Below are positions 24,469-33,302 of a stretch of 64,000 nt of DNA, one piece after another. The position numbers and the translations under genes are program-made. Positions within the stretch are counted from its first letter, which is position 1, and every line of letters begins with the position of its first letter. A model generated the notes under the pieces. It was not told the origin of the DNA. It saw only the letters and a list, made by a program, of their open reading frames with translations, and made no database searches. The stretch comes from Alkalisalibacterium limincola (GTDB taxonomy: Bacteria > Pseudomonadota > Gammaproteobacteria > Xanthomonadales > Xanthomonadaceae). The stretch is from the NCBI RefSeq assembly GCF_008017755.1, contig NZ_VRTS01000001.1:434001-498000 (forward strand), in the 5' to 3' direction.

Positions 24469-24472
24469 CCTG

Positions 24473-24970
24473 ATGACGCAAAATATGCAGCTCGACCGAA
24501 CCGACTTCGAACTTCTGACCCTGCTGCGGAAGAACGCACGGATGCCGAACAAGGCGCTGGCCGAGGCCGCGGGAATCGCCGCCTCGACCGCGCTGGAGCG
24601 GGTGCGCCGGTTGCGCCAGCTCGGGGCGATCCAGGGCTTCCATGCCGAAGTCGCGCCCGCCGCGGTCGGCATCGGACTGCAGGCGATGGTGTCGATCCGG
24701 CTGGCGCGGCACTCGCGCAGGGGCTTCGACAGTTTCCGCGAGCACCTCCTCGGGCTGCGCGAGGTCCTGGCGCTCTACCACGTCGCCGGCAGCGACGACT
24801 TCCTCGTGCACGTCGGCGTGCGCGACAGCAACCACCTGCGCGACTTCGCGCTCGGTGCGTTCACAGAGCGCAAGGAAGTCGCCCACATCGAGACGCGGCT
24901 GATCTTCGAGTTCCGGCGCAACACGGAGCTGGCGATCCTGCGTGAAGACGACCTGCGCTCGAAGCGCTAG
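24473..24970 (+). CDS. Lrp/AsnC-family transcriptional regulator
   Basis: A 165-residue regulator with an N-terminal winged helix (LDRTDFELLTLLRKNARMP, then GIAASTALERVRRL as recognition helix) and a C-terminal RAM ligand-binding domain (about 75-150, VLALYHVAGSDDFLVHV). It likely senses an amino acid and regulates the divergent PLP enzyme gene. It ends ten bases before the convergent hslR stop, with no terminator visible in between. Confidence 0.92.
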   Translation: MTQNMQLDRTDFELLTLLRKNARMPNKALAEAAGIAASTALERVRRLRQLGAIQGFHAEVAPAAVGIGLQAMVSIRLARHSRRGFDSFREHLLGLREVLALYHVAGSDDFLVHVGVRDSNHLRDFALGAFTERKEVAHIETRLIFEFRRNTELAILREDDLRSKR

Positions 24971-24980
24971 CCCGCCTCCC

Positions 24981-25421
24981 CTACTGCGGAAACCAGGGCG
25001 GCAGCTTCCCGTCCGCCCTGCCCTCGTTGGCCTGCTTGAGCTTGCGCCGGTCGCGCTTGTCGGGCTTGGAGTCCGGGCGCGGCGTGGCCGCGCTGGCCAG
25101 GCGCCGCTGCTCACGCTCGGCGGCGCGGGAAGCCTTGCTCTCCTCGCTTTCGACATAGAGCTGCTGCGCGACCGGTGCCGGGCCGCGCTTGTCGCTCAGG
25201 CCCATCACCTGGATCTCGAAGCGCTCGTCGCCGCGACGCACCTCCATCGCGTCACCCACCCGCACCAGGCGCGAGGGCTTGCAGCGCTGGCCGTTGACCT
25301 GCACCCGGCCGTGGCCGAGCGCATCCTTGGCCAGGGCGCGGGTCTTGAAGAACCGTGCCGCCCACAGCCACACGTCGATGCGCACGCCCGTTTCGCCGGC
25401 GTCGGCGCCCGCCTCCGCCAT
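24981..25421 (-). CDS. hslR: Heat shock protein 15 (S4-domain RNA-binding protein)
   Basis: A 146-residue protein that rescues stalled 50S subunits carrying nascent peptidyl-tRNA. The S4 RNA-binding domain is N-terminal (VRIDVWLWAARFFKTRALAKD, then GRVQVNGQRCKPSRLV), followed by a basic tail rich in Lys and Arg. Its ATG overlaps the htpG stop by one base, so it is translationally coupled to htpG and would share its heat-shock-type promoter at 27359-27385. That agrees with hslR being heat-induced in E. coli. Confidence 0.92.
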   Translation of the reverse strand: MAEAGADAGETGVRIDVWLWAARFFKTRALAKDALGHGRVQVNGQRCKPSRLVRVGDAMEVRRGDERFEIQVMGLSDKRGPAPVAQQLYVESEESKASRAAEREQRRLASAATPRPDSKPDKRDRRKLKQANEGRADGKLPPWFPQ

Positions 25422-27322
25422 CAGGCCGACGCACCGCCCGAGAGCAGGCGATTGGTGCGCGCGATGAAGGCCGCCGGGTCGTCGAGCTGGCCACCGGCCG
25501 CCAGTTGCGCCTGTTCGAACAGCAGCTGGCCCAGATCGGCCGCCGCAGCTTCGTCGGCTTCCCCGTCCAGCCGCTGGACCAGCGGGTGCGCGGGGTTGAT
25601 CTCCAGCACCGGCTGGCCACCCGGCACCTCCTGTCCGGCCGCCTTGAGCAGGCGCTGCATGTGCAGGGCCATGTCGTACTCCTCGAGCACCAGGCACGAG
25701 GGCGATTCGGTCAGGCGCTCCGACACGCGCACCTCGCGCACGTTCTCGCCGAGGATGCCCTTGAGCCTGGCCACCACGCCTTCGGCCGCCTTCGCCGATT
25801 CCTCGCGCTTGGCCTTGTCCTCCTCGCCACCCCCGAGCGTGTCGAGGTCGAGCTCGCCCTTGGCCACGTTGCGCAGGCGCTTGCCCTCGTACTCGGACAG
25901 GTACCCGGCCACCCATTCGTCGATGCGCTCGTGCATCAGCAGCACTTCGATGCCGCGTGCCTTGAGCGCTTCGAGCTGCGGGTTGTTGCGCGCGGCGTTG
26001 AAGCCGTCGGCGGTCAGGTAGTAGATCGATTCCTGCCCCGCCGCCATGCGTGCGATGTACTCGTCGAGCGACACCAGCTGGTCGGCGGTGTCGCTCCTGG
26101 TCGACGGGAAGCGCAGCAGCTTCATGACGCGCTCGCGGTTCGACGCATCCTCGGCCACGCCTTCCTTGAGCACCGAACCGTACTCGTTCCAGAAGCCGGT
26201 GTACTTCTCGGCTTCCTCGCGCGCCAGCTTCTCCAGCAGGTCCAGCGAGCGCTTCACCAGCGCCCCGCGGATGCGCTCGACCTGGCGGTTGTTCTGCAGG
26301 ATCTCGCGGCTGACGTTGAGCGGCAGGTCGTCGGAATCGACCACGCCGCGCACGAAGCGCAGGTAGGCCGGCAGCATCTGCTCGGCCGCGTCCATGATGA
26401 AGACCCGCTTGATGTAGAGCTTCAGCCCCTTGCGCTCTTCACGGTTGTACTGGAAGTCGAACGGTGCCTGCTTCGGGAGGTAGAGCAGCGAGGTGAAGTT
26501 CTGGTTGCCCTCTACCCGGTTGTGGGTCCACGCCAGGGCGTCGTTGAAATCGTGCGAGACGTGCTTGTAGAAGGCCTGGTACTCGTCGTCGCCGATGTCG
26601 GCCTTGGATCGCGTCCACAGCGCCGCGGCCTGGTTGATCGTCTCCAGTTCCCCGCCGGCGTCCTTGTCGTCGCCCTCGACCCGCTTGGCCATACGGATCG
26701 GGAAACCGATGTGGTCGGAGTAGGTGTTGACCAGCGAGCGCAACTTCCAGTCCTGCAGGAACTCGTCCTCGCCCTCGCGCAGGTGCAGCGTGATGTGCGT
26801 GCCACGCGGCGTGTCGGCCGGCGCTTGCTGGAGGGTGAAGCGGCCGTCGCCGGCGGACTCCCAGGTCCAGACCTCCTCGCTGCCGGCGCGGCGCGAGGTC
26901 ACGCTGATCCGGTCGGCCACGATGAAGCCGGAGTAGAAGCCGACGCCGAACTGGCCGATGAGCTGCGCGTCGGCCTTCTGCCCGGCCTCGAGCCGCTCGA
27001 GGAACTCGCGGGTGCCGGAGCGTGCGATCGTGCCGAGGTTGGCGGCCAGCTCGTCGTGGCTCATGCCGATGCCGTTGTCGATCACGCTCAGCGTGCGCGC
27101 CTCGCCGTCCACGCGCAGCTCGATCGCCGGCTCGCCCCCGCCCGCCAGCGAGGCATCCTGCAGCGCCTCGAAGCGCAGCTTGTCGCAGGCATCCGACGCG
27201 TTGGAGACCAGCTCGCGCAGGAAGATCTCCTTGTTGGAGTAAAGCGAATGGATGACCAGCTTCAGGACCTGCTGGACCTCGGCCTGGAATTCGTGGGTTT
27301 CAACGGGAGTTTCAGTGCTCAT
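25421..27322 (-). CDS. htpG: Chaperone HtpG (Hsp90)
   Basis: A 633-residue Hsp90 with the GHKL ATPase motifs EIFLRELVSNASDA, DNGIGM and GQFGVGFYSGF, a middle domain, and a C-terminal dimerisation domain. The ATG at 27320-27322 has GAGGG upstream; the longer open frame upstream has no Hsp90 sequence. A strong sigma32-like promoter lies about 40 bases upstream, giving a leader of about 30 nt. hslR follows with overlapping stop and start. Confidence 0.98.
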   Translation of the reverse strand: MSTETPVETHEFQAEVQQVLKLVIHSLYSNKEIFLRELVSNASDACDKLRFEALQDASLAGGGEPAIELRVDGEARTLSVIDNGIGMSHDELAANLGTIARSGTREFLERLEAGQKADAQLIGQFGVGFYSGFIVADRISVTSRRAGSEEVWTWESAGDGRFTLQQAPADTPRGTHITLHLREGEDEFLQDWKLRSLVNTYSDHIGFPIRMAKRVEGDDKDAGGELETINQAAALWTRSKADIGDDEYQAFYKHVSHDFNDALAWTHNRVEGNQNFTSLLYLPKQAPFDFQYNREERKGLKLYIKRVFIMDAAEQMLPAYLRFVRGVVDSDDLPLNVSREILQNNRQVERIRGALVKRSLDLLEKLAREEAEKYTGFWNEYGSVLKEGVAEDASNRERVMKLLRFPSTRSDTADQLVSLDEYIARMAAGQESIYYLTADGFNAARNNPQLEALKARGIEVLLMHERIDEWVAGYLSEYEGKRLRNVAKGELDLDTLGGGEEDKAKREESAKAAEGVVARLKGILGENVREVRVSERLTESPSCLVLEEYDMALHMQRLLKAAGQEVPGGQPVLEINPAHPLVQRLDGEADEAAAADLGQLLFEQAQLAAGGQLDDPAAFIARTNRLLSGGASA

Positions 27323-27358
27323 GTCGCCCTCATGGCAGATGATGCGGATGCGTCGGAC

Positions 27359-27385
27359 ATGGGGTGGATCCAGGGCCGATTCAAG
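27359..27385 (-). promoter_or_regulatory. Heat-shock (sigma32) promoter of htpG-hslR
   Basis: On the minus strand a perfect CTTGAA (27380-27385) and a perfect CCCCAT (27359-27364) are separated by 15 bases, matching the sigma32 consensus. The -10 sits 36 bases before the htpG ATG. Confidence 0.75.
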
Positions 27386-27389
27386 GCCA

Positions 27390-27423
27390 GCGCAAACGCA
27401 AACGGCCACCCGAAGGTGGCCGT
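27390..27423 (-). terminator. Terminator of the rpsP-rimM-trmD-rplS operon
   Basis: A 9-bp stem ACGGCCACC/GGTGGCCGT (27402-27410 with 27415-27423) with a TTCG loop on the minus strand, followed by a moderately T-rich tract, directly after rplS and before the htpG promoter. Confidence 0.65.
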
Positions 27424-27448
27424 CTGGCGTGACGCGGGGCGCTGCGGC

Positions 27449-27835
27449 TTACTTGGCCGCGGCAGCCTCGGCGGCGAACTTGGCCTGGGCGGCCAGATCC
27501 TCCTTGATGCGCGCCTTCTTGCCCTCGAGGCCACGCAGGTAGTACAGCTTGCCGGCGCGGACCTTGCCGCGACGCTTGACGTCGACCGAATCGATCATCG
27601 GGCTGTGGGTCTGGAACACGCGCTCCACGCCGAAGCCGTGCGAGATCTTGCGCACGGTGAAGGCGGAGTTCAGGCCGCGGCTCTTGATCGCGATGACCAC
27701 GCCTTCGTAGGCCTGCACGCGCTCGCGGTTGCCTTCCTTCACCTTGACGTTGACGACGACGGTGTCGCCCTGGCTGAACTCGGGCAGCTTGCGCTGCGAC
27801 TGCTCAGCTTCGAATTCCTGCAGAAGATTGCTCAT
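27449..27835 (-). CDS. rplS: 50S ribosomal protein L19
   Basis: A 128-residue ribosomal protein at the 30S-50S interface, with the signatures [20 protein letters not shown] and [17 protein letters not shown]. The ATG at 27833-27835 is the family start. The Ala-rich tail is longer than in E. coli (115 residues). It closes the rpsP operon but has its own TATAAT at 27891-27896. Confidence 0.98.
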   Translation of the reverse strand: MSNLLQEFEAEQSQRKLPEFSQGDTVVVNVKVKEGNRERVQAYEGVVIAIKSRGLNSAFTVRKISHGFGVERVFQTHSPMIDSVDVKRRGKVRAGKLYYLRGLEGKKARIKEDLAAQAKFAAEAAAAK

Positions 27836-27890
27836 GGTTGCACCAAAATAAGGTTCTTGAAGAAATGACGCGGGCGACGCGTAGTCGCAC

Positions 27891-27896
27891 ATTATA
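27891..27896 (-). promoter_or_regulatory. -10 element of a probable internal rplS promoter
   Basis: A perfect TATAAT on the minus strand in the 106-base trmD-rplS gap, giving a leader of about 50 nt. The best -35 (TTGCGG) is only 13 bases away and the position 17 bases up is poor, so strength is uncertain. Confidence 0.45.
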
Positions 27897-27941
27897 GCTG
27901 GCTTTTCTGCCGCAATGCCAGCCCCGGGTTGAATCCGGGAA

Positions 27942-28699
27942 TCAGGCCGGACCGGCCCCGTTTCCCTCGTGTTCGCGCTGGAATTCCTCCAGCAGGACCT
28001 GGTCCTTCGGGCCCAGGCTCAACCGGGCCAGCAGGTCCGGACGCCGCAGCCAGGTGCGACCCAGGGACTGCTTGCGGCGCCAGCGCGCGATCGCGGCATG
28101 GTCGCCCCCGCGCAGCACCTCCGGCACCGTGCCGAACTCATGCTCCACCGGCCGGTGTAGTGCGGGCAGTCCAGCAGACCGTCCTCGAAACTGTCCTGCG
28201 CGGCCGACCCGGCGTGGTTGAGCGCACCCTCCTGCAGGCGACCGACCGCATCGATGACCACGGCTGCCGCCAACTCGCCACCGGACAGCACGTAATCGCC
28301 GATCGACAGTTCCTCGTCGACCTCGGCCGCCAGCAGGCGCTCGTCCACGCCTTCGTAACGGCCACACAGCAGGATCAACCGCGGCAATGCCGCCAGCTCG
28401 CGCACCTTGTCCTGGTCCAGGGGTGCGCCCTGCGGACTCAGGTAGACCACCCGCGCCGGCCCCGGCAGCGCTGCGCGCGCTGCCGCAAGGCAGTCGCGCA
28501 ACGGCTCGATCATCATCACCATGCCCGGCCCGCCGCCGAAGGGTCGCTCGTCCACGCGCCGGTAGTTTCCCGGCGCATGGTCGCGCGGGTTCCACGCCTC
28601 GATGCTGATCAGGCCCCGCTCGCCGGCCCGCCCCACCACGCCGACCTCGGCGCAGGAGCGGATGAAGTCCGGGAACAGCGTGATGACATCGATGCGCAT
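27942..28699 (-). CDS. trmD: tRNA (guanine-37 N1)-methyltransferase, apparent frameshift
   Basis: Methylates G37 of tRNAs with G36, preventing +1 frameshifting. The start [12 protein letters not shown] and the trefoil-knot SAM-binding segments ([37 protein letters not shown]) are clear. After CPHYT (near 28154) the frame shifts. Adding one base restores [22 protein letters not shown] and a C-terminus ending at 27942-27944, about 252 residues, a normal TrmD length. The gene is essential, so a missing base in the assembly is likely. It is eight bases downstream of rimM. Confidence 0.95.
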
Positions 28700-28706
28700 G
28701 CGCGGG

Positions 28707-29213
28707 CTAGAAGTCCGGATCCCAGTCGACGACGATGCCGCCGCCGTCCATGTCCACCGACTTCACCACCGACTCCTTGAGGAACGGGATCAGTCGCTCG
28801 CGCTCGCCGTGCACGACGATGACGTCGTTGGCACCGGTCTCGAGCATGTGCGACACGGTGCCCAGCTCGATCCCGTCGACGGTGCGCACCGGCAGGCCCT
28901 CCAGGTCGACCCAGTAGTATTCCCCGGGCGCGGGTGGCGGCAGGGCCGAGCGGGGCACCCAGATCTCGGCACCGATCAGCGCCTGGGCCTGGTCGCGGTC
29001 CTCGACATCCGGAAACACCGCCAGGACGTTGCGACCGTTGTCATGCCCGCGCACCCCCTCGACCATGCGCTCGCTCCGGGCGTGGCACAGGATCCAGGGT
29101 TGGTAGCGGAACAGCCGATCGCGCGGATCGGTGTGCGACTCGATCTTGAGCTCGCCGCGGACGCCATGGACGCCCACGACCTTGCCGAGCTTGATCCGGC
29201 GCTCTTCACTCAT
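28707..29213 (-). CDS. rimM: Ribosome maturation factor RimM
   Basis: A 168-residue 16S rRNA processing factor that binds S19 during 30S assembly. The N-terminal RimM barrel has [18 protein letters not shown], and the PRC barrel has [11 protein letters not shown] and [14 protein letters not shown]. The ATG at 29211-29213 gives the family start; an upstream ATG would overlap the end of rpsP. It sits between rpsP (38-base gap) and trmD (7-base gap). Confidence 0.97.
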   Translation of the reverse strand: MSEERRIKLGKVVGVHGVRGELKIESHTDPRDRLFRYQPWILCHARSERMVEGVRGHDNGRNVLAVFPDVEDRDQAQALIGAEIWVPRSALPPPAPGEYYWVDLEGLPVRTVDGIELGTVSHMLETGANDVIVVHGERERLIPFLKESVVKSVDMDGGGIVVDWDPDF

Positions 29214-29251
29214 GACGGACGCGGGGCCGGCCTTGGGCGGCGACCGGGGCA

Positions 29252-29512
29252 TCAGGCGGCTTCGGCCGCCGGACGCTTGGCCTGCTTGTACAGGTCACGG
29301 ACCTTGTCGGACATCTGCGCGCCCTGGCCGACCCAATGGTCGACGCGCGCGGTGTCGAGCTCGATGCGCTTGTCCTGGCCCGAGGCCACCGGGTTGTAGT
29401 AACCCAGGCGCTCCAGCGCACGACCGTCGCGCTTGTTGCGGCCGTCGGTGACGATGATGTGGTAGAAGGGGCGCTTCTTGGCGCCACCGCGGGTCAGACG
29501 GATCTTGACCAT
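29252..29512 (-). CDS. rpsP: 30S ribosomal protein S16
   Basis: An 86-residue ribosomal protein starting [19 protein letters not shown], the standard S16 N-terminus. First gene of the rpsP-rimM-trmD-rplS operon, with a TATAAT -10 at 29594-29599 and a leader of about 75 nt. Confidence 0.98.
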   Translation of the reverse strand: MVKIRLTRGGAKKRPFYHIIVTDGRNKRDGRALERLGYYNPVASGQDKRIELDTARVDHWVGQGAQMSDKVRDLYKQAKRPAAEAA

Positions 29513-29593
29513 GTGAGTTTGCTCTGTAGTTCTTGGGAGAGGTCGCAATGACGCGGAACGCGCAGGAGACACTTCTGGCGCGGGTAATTGCGA

Positions 29594-29599
29594 ATTATA
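29594..29599 (-). promoter_or_regulatory. -10 element of the rpsP operon promoter
   Basis: A perfect TATAAT on the minus strand, 82 bases before rpsP. The -35 position (TTATTT, 17 bases up) is weak and overlaps the T-rich end of a possible ffh terminator. Confidence 0.5.
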
Positions 29600-29655
29600 G
29601 CCCGGCCCCGGCCTGAAATAAAAGCCCGCACCCGCCCGGGGCTGGCGATCGCCGT

Positions 29656-31025
29656 TCAGCGCATCGGAAAGCCCGGACCACCCTTGCCCATCATGCCCTT
29701 CATGCCGCGCATCAGGCCCTTCATGCCGCCGCGGGAGAGCTTGGACATCATCTTCTCCATCTGCTGGAACTGCTTGAGCAGGCGGTTGACGTCGGCCGGG
29801 GTGGTGCCCGAGCCGCGCGCGATGCGCGCCCGGCGCGAGCCGTTGAGCACGGCCGGATGGCGACGTTCCTGCTTGGTCATCGAGTCGATGATCGCGACCA
29901 TGCGCGGGACTTCCTTGCCGGTCACCTGGCCCTTCACCGAGTCGGGGATCTGGCCCATGCCGGGCAACTTGTCCATCAACGCGCCCAGCCCACCCATGTT
30001 CTGCATCTGGTCGAGCTGGTCGCGCATGTCGTTGAGGTCGAACTTCTTGCCCTTGCGGACCTTCTCGGCCAGTTTTGCGGTCTTGTCCTGGTCGACCTTG
30101 CGCTCGACCTCCTCGACCAGCGACAGCACGTCGCCCATGTCGAGGATGCGGCTGGCGATGCGGTCGGGGTGGAACACGTCCAGGCCGTCGGGCTTCTCGC
30201 CCACGCCGATGAACTTGATCGGCTTGCCGGTGATGTAGCGCACGCTCAGTGCGGCGCCGCCGCGGGCGTCACCGTCGGTCTTGGTCAGCACCACGCCGGT
30301 AAGCGGCAGCGCCTCGGAGAATGCCTTGGCGGTGGTCGCGGCGTCCTGGCCAGTCATCGCGTCGACCACGAAGAGGGTCTCGACGGGGTTGATCGCGGCA
30401 TGCAGCGCCTTGATCTCGTCCATCATCGCCTCGTCGATCGCCAGGCGGCCGGCGGTGTCGACCAGCAGCACGTCGACATGGTTCTTCCGCGCCGCATCGA
30501 TCGCCGAGCGCGCGATCGCCTCGGGGCTGTCGCTGCCCAGCGACGGGTGGAACAGAACATCGACCTGCTCGGCCAGGGTCTGGAGCTGCTGGATCGCCGC
30601 CGGTCGGTAGACGTCGCAGCTGACCACCATGACCTTCTTCTTGCGCCGCTCCTTGAGGTGCTTGGCCAGCTTGCCCACGGTGGTGGTCTTGCCGGCGCCC
30701 TGCAGGCCCGCCATCAGCACGACCGCGGGCGCGGGGACGTTGAGGTTGAGCTCGGCACCCTGCCCGCCCATCACCACGGTCAGCTCGTCGCGCACGATCT
30801 TGATGAGCGCCTGGCCCGGGGTCAGGCTCGACAGCACCTCCTGGCCGACGGCGCGCACCTTGATGCGCTCGACCAGGGCCTGCACCACCGGCAGCGCCAC
30901 GTCGGCTTCCAGCAGCGCGATGCGCACCTCGCGAGCGCCTCGCGGATGTTTTCCTCGCTGAGGCGACCGCGCCCACGCAGGCGCTGGACGGTGGAAGACA
31001 GGCGCTGGGTAAGCGACTCGAACAT
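29656..31025 (-). CDS. ffh: Signal recognition particle protein Ffh, apparent frameshift near the 5' end
   Basis: GTPase that binds signal sequences of nascent membrane proteins with 4.5S RNA. The N-terminal segment [18 protein letters not shown] (ATG 31023-31025) and the rest ([16 protein letters not shown] onward) are in different frames; adding one base near 30933 gives the conserved LREVR junction. The G domain has [15 protein letters not shown] and [10 protein letters not shown]; the Met-rich M domain ends in [18 protein letters not shown]. About 456 residues when corrected. A TATACT hexamer at 31060-31065 may be its -10. It is essential, so a sequence error is the best explanation. Confidence 0.95.
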
Positions 31026-31189
31026 GGGCGGGACCGGTCTGGATCAATCAGGGCCGGCAAGTATATCGCGCGCGCCTCCCCGGGGCCCCGGCCGCCAGCG
31101 CAGGCCGGGAGGCATCCTCCTCCGGACCGCATCCCCGGGGCCCATGCGTGTCATTCTCCGGACGCCCGCGCTATGCCAAACTGGGCCCG

Positions 31190-31981
31190 ATGATGACTGC
31201 CCTCGCCGCGATCACGACCTACCTGATCGCCACACACCGATCACTCAAGCATGCGCGCGAGCCCGAACAGGCCCGCCAGGCCGGCTTGTTCCTCGGCGCC
31301 ATCGCGGTGCTGATCCATTTCGCCGTGCACGCGGACGCGTGGCGGGTTGCCGGCGGCATGCCGCTGCACTTCTTCGCAGCCCTGAGCCTGGTGGGGCTGG
31401 GCATGGCGGCACTGACCCTCGTGGCCAGCCAGATGCAGCGCATGGAGGCATTGGGCGTCGTGGTGTTCCCGCTTGCGGCGCTGAGCCTTGCCGCCTACCT
31501 GGTCGCTGGACCGCACGCGGTACCCCCGGTGGTCGACTGGCGCATCCAGATGCACGCCTGGCTGGCGCTGCTGGCCTATGCGACGTTGGCCCTGGCGGCC
31601 ATCCTTGCGAGCTTGCTGTGGTTCCAGGACGTGGCGCTGCGGCACCACAAGCGCATCACCGCCCTGCGCCTGCTCCCGCCCCTGACCCTGGTCGAAACGC
31701 TCCTGTTCCGGACCATCGGCGCCGGGTTCGTGCTGCTGACGCTGGCCCTGCTCAGCGGCGTCTTGTTCGTCTCCGACCTGTTTGCCCAGCACCTGGCGCA
31801 CAAGACCACGCTTTCGCTGCTGGCCTGGCTGGTCTTCGGCATCCTGTTGCTGGGGCGCTGGCGCCGGGGCTGGCGTGGTCGCCACGCCGCCCAATTGACC
31901 CTGGGCGCGATGGCCCTGCTGGGCCTGGCGTTCTTCGGCAGCAAGTTCGTGCTCGAACTCGTGCTCGGCACCCGGGCCTGA
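31190..31981 (+). CDS. YpjD-like inner-membrane protein, CcsA/CcmC cytochrome c assembly family
   Basis: A 263-residue protein with eight or so hydrophobic segments and the conserved tryptophan-rich stretch of the CcsA family in reduced form (QMHAWLALLAYATLALAAI). It corresponds to E. coli YpjD, encoded beside ffh and a CorB-type gene in many gammaproteobacteria. Its biochemical role is not established; heme handling is only implied by the family. The start could be the ATG at 31190 or the adjacent one at 31193. The next gene begins four bases after its stop. Confidence 0.85.
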   Translation: MMTALAAITTYLIATHRSLKHAREPEQARQAGLFLGAIAVLIHFAVHADAWRVAGGMPLHFFAALSLVGLGMAALTLVASQMQRMEALGVVVFPLAALSLAAYLVAGPHAVPPVVDWRIQMHAWLALLAYATLALAAILASLLWFQDVALRHHKRITALRLLPPLTLVETLLFRTIGAGFVLLTLALLSGVLFVSDLFAQHLAHKTTLSLLAWLVFGILLLGRWRRGWRGRHAAQLTLGAMALLGLAFFGSKFVLELVLGTRA

Positions 31982-31985
31982 ACGC

Positions 31986-33299
31986 ATGGACGCGATTCCG
32001 CTGACAGCCCTGTTCAGTGCGCTGGGCGTACTGCTGCTGTTCTCGGCATTCTTCTCGGGTTCCGAAACGGCGCTGATGTCGATCAACCGCTATCGCCTTC
32101 TGCACCTCGCCCGCGAAGGCCATCGCGGCGCGATGCTGGCGCAGCGCCTGCTCGAGCAGCCCGACCGCCTGATCGGCCTGATCCTGCTGGGCAACAACTT
32201 CGTCAACATCCTCGCCTCGGCGCTTGCCACGGTCGCCTTCGTGCGCATGGCCGGCGAGGCCGGCGTGCTGGTGGCGACGGTGGTGATGACCGTGGTGGTG
32301 CTGATCTTCGCCGAAGTGGCGCCCAAGACGCTCGCGGCGTTCAAGCCCGAACGGGTCGCCTTGCCGGCCTCCTACGTGCTGTACCCGATGTTGAGGCTGT
32401 TCTACCCGGTGGTCCGGGTCATCAACTTCCTGGCCGGGCTGGTGCTGCGCCTGTTCGGGCACCGGCGCATGCCCGGCGACGACCAGGCCCTGTCGCAGGC
32501 GGAGCTGCGCACGCTGCTGCAGGAGGGTGGCGGACTGATCCCCGACAGCCATCGGCGCATGCTGCTCAACATCCTGGCGCTGGAAGAGGCCCGGGTCGAG
32601 GACATCATGGTGCCGCGCAACGAGATCCACGGCATCGACCTGGACGTGTCGATCGAGGAACTCCGGATGGAATTGGCCAACTGTCCGTTCGGACGCGTCG
32701 TGGTGTATCGCGACAGCATCGAGAACATCGTCGGCACGCTGAACATCCGCACGCTGGTGGACGTCCAGGGCCGCCAGCCGGTCGACCACGCGCTGATCGA
32801 GGCGCGCATGCGCGCGCCCTATTTCATCCCCGAGGGGGCGCGCCTGCCGCAGCAGTTGCTGGAGTTCCAGCGCACCGAGCGCCGGCTGGCCCTGGTGGTC
32901 GACGAGTACGGCGACATCGTCGGACTGGTCACGCTGGCCGACATCCTCGAGGAGATCGTCGGCGAGTTCACCACCGAACCGGGCAAGAACACCCGCCTGA
33001 TCCACCACGAGAGCGATGGCAGCGTCATGGTCGACGGCCGGATCCCGGTGCACAGCCTGAACCGGCGCCTGGACTGGGACCTCCCCACGGACCCGGCGCG
33101 CACGCTCAGCGGCCTGATCGTCAGCCAGCTCGAGACCCTGCCGATGCCCGGGACCGAGCTGGAAATCGAGGACTACCACATGCGCATCGAGCTGGTGCGC
33201 GACAACGTGGTCCGGCGCGTGCGGGTGATGCCTCCGGTCACCCCCGGCTCGTCCAACGGCCTGCCCACGCCCCCGGGGCCCGACAGCCGCGCCGACTGA
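31986..33299 (+). CDS. CorB/CNNM-family membrane protein (DUF21, CBS pair, CorC-HlyC domain)
   Basis: A 437-residue protein with an N-terminal CNNM/DUF21 transmembrane domain (about 1-170, with FFSGSETALMSINRYRL and LLGNNFVNILAS), a CBS pair (about 195-320, with EDIMVPRNEIHGID and LALVVDEYGDIVGLVTL) and a C-terminal CorC-HlyC transporter-associated domain. It is equivalent to E. coli YfjD. Family members are linked to Mg2+ transport or export. It is probably co-transcribed with the YpjD-like gene four bases upstream. Confidence 0.9.
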   Translation: MDAIPLTALFSALGVLLLFSAFFSGSETALMSINRYRLLHLAREGHRGAMLAQRLLEQPDRLIGLILLGNNFVNILASALATVAFVRMAGEAGVLVATVVMTVVVLIFAEVAPKTLAAFKPERVALPASYVLYPMLRLFYPVVRVINFLAGLVLRLFGHRRMPGDDQALSQAELRTLLQEGGGLIPDSHRRMLLNILALEEARVEDIMVPRNEIHGIDLDVSIEELRMELANCPFGRVVVYRDSIENIVGTLNIRTLVDVQGRQPVDHALIEARMRAPYFIPEGARLPQQLLEFQRTERRLALVVDEYGDIVGLVTLADILEEIVGEFTTEPGKNTRLIHHESDGSVMVDGRIPVHSLNRRLDWDLPTDPARTLSGLIVSQLETLPMPGTELEIEDYHMRIELVRDNVVRRVRVMPPVTPGSSNGLPTPPGPDSRAD

Positions 33300-33302
33300 A
33301 GG

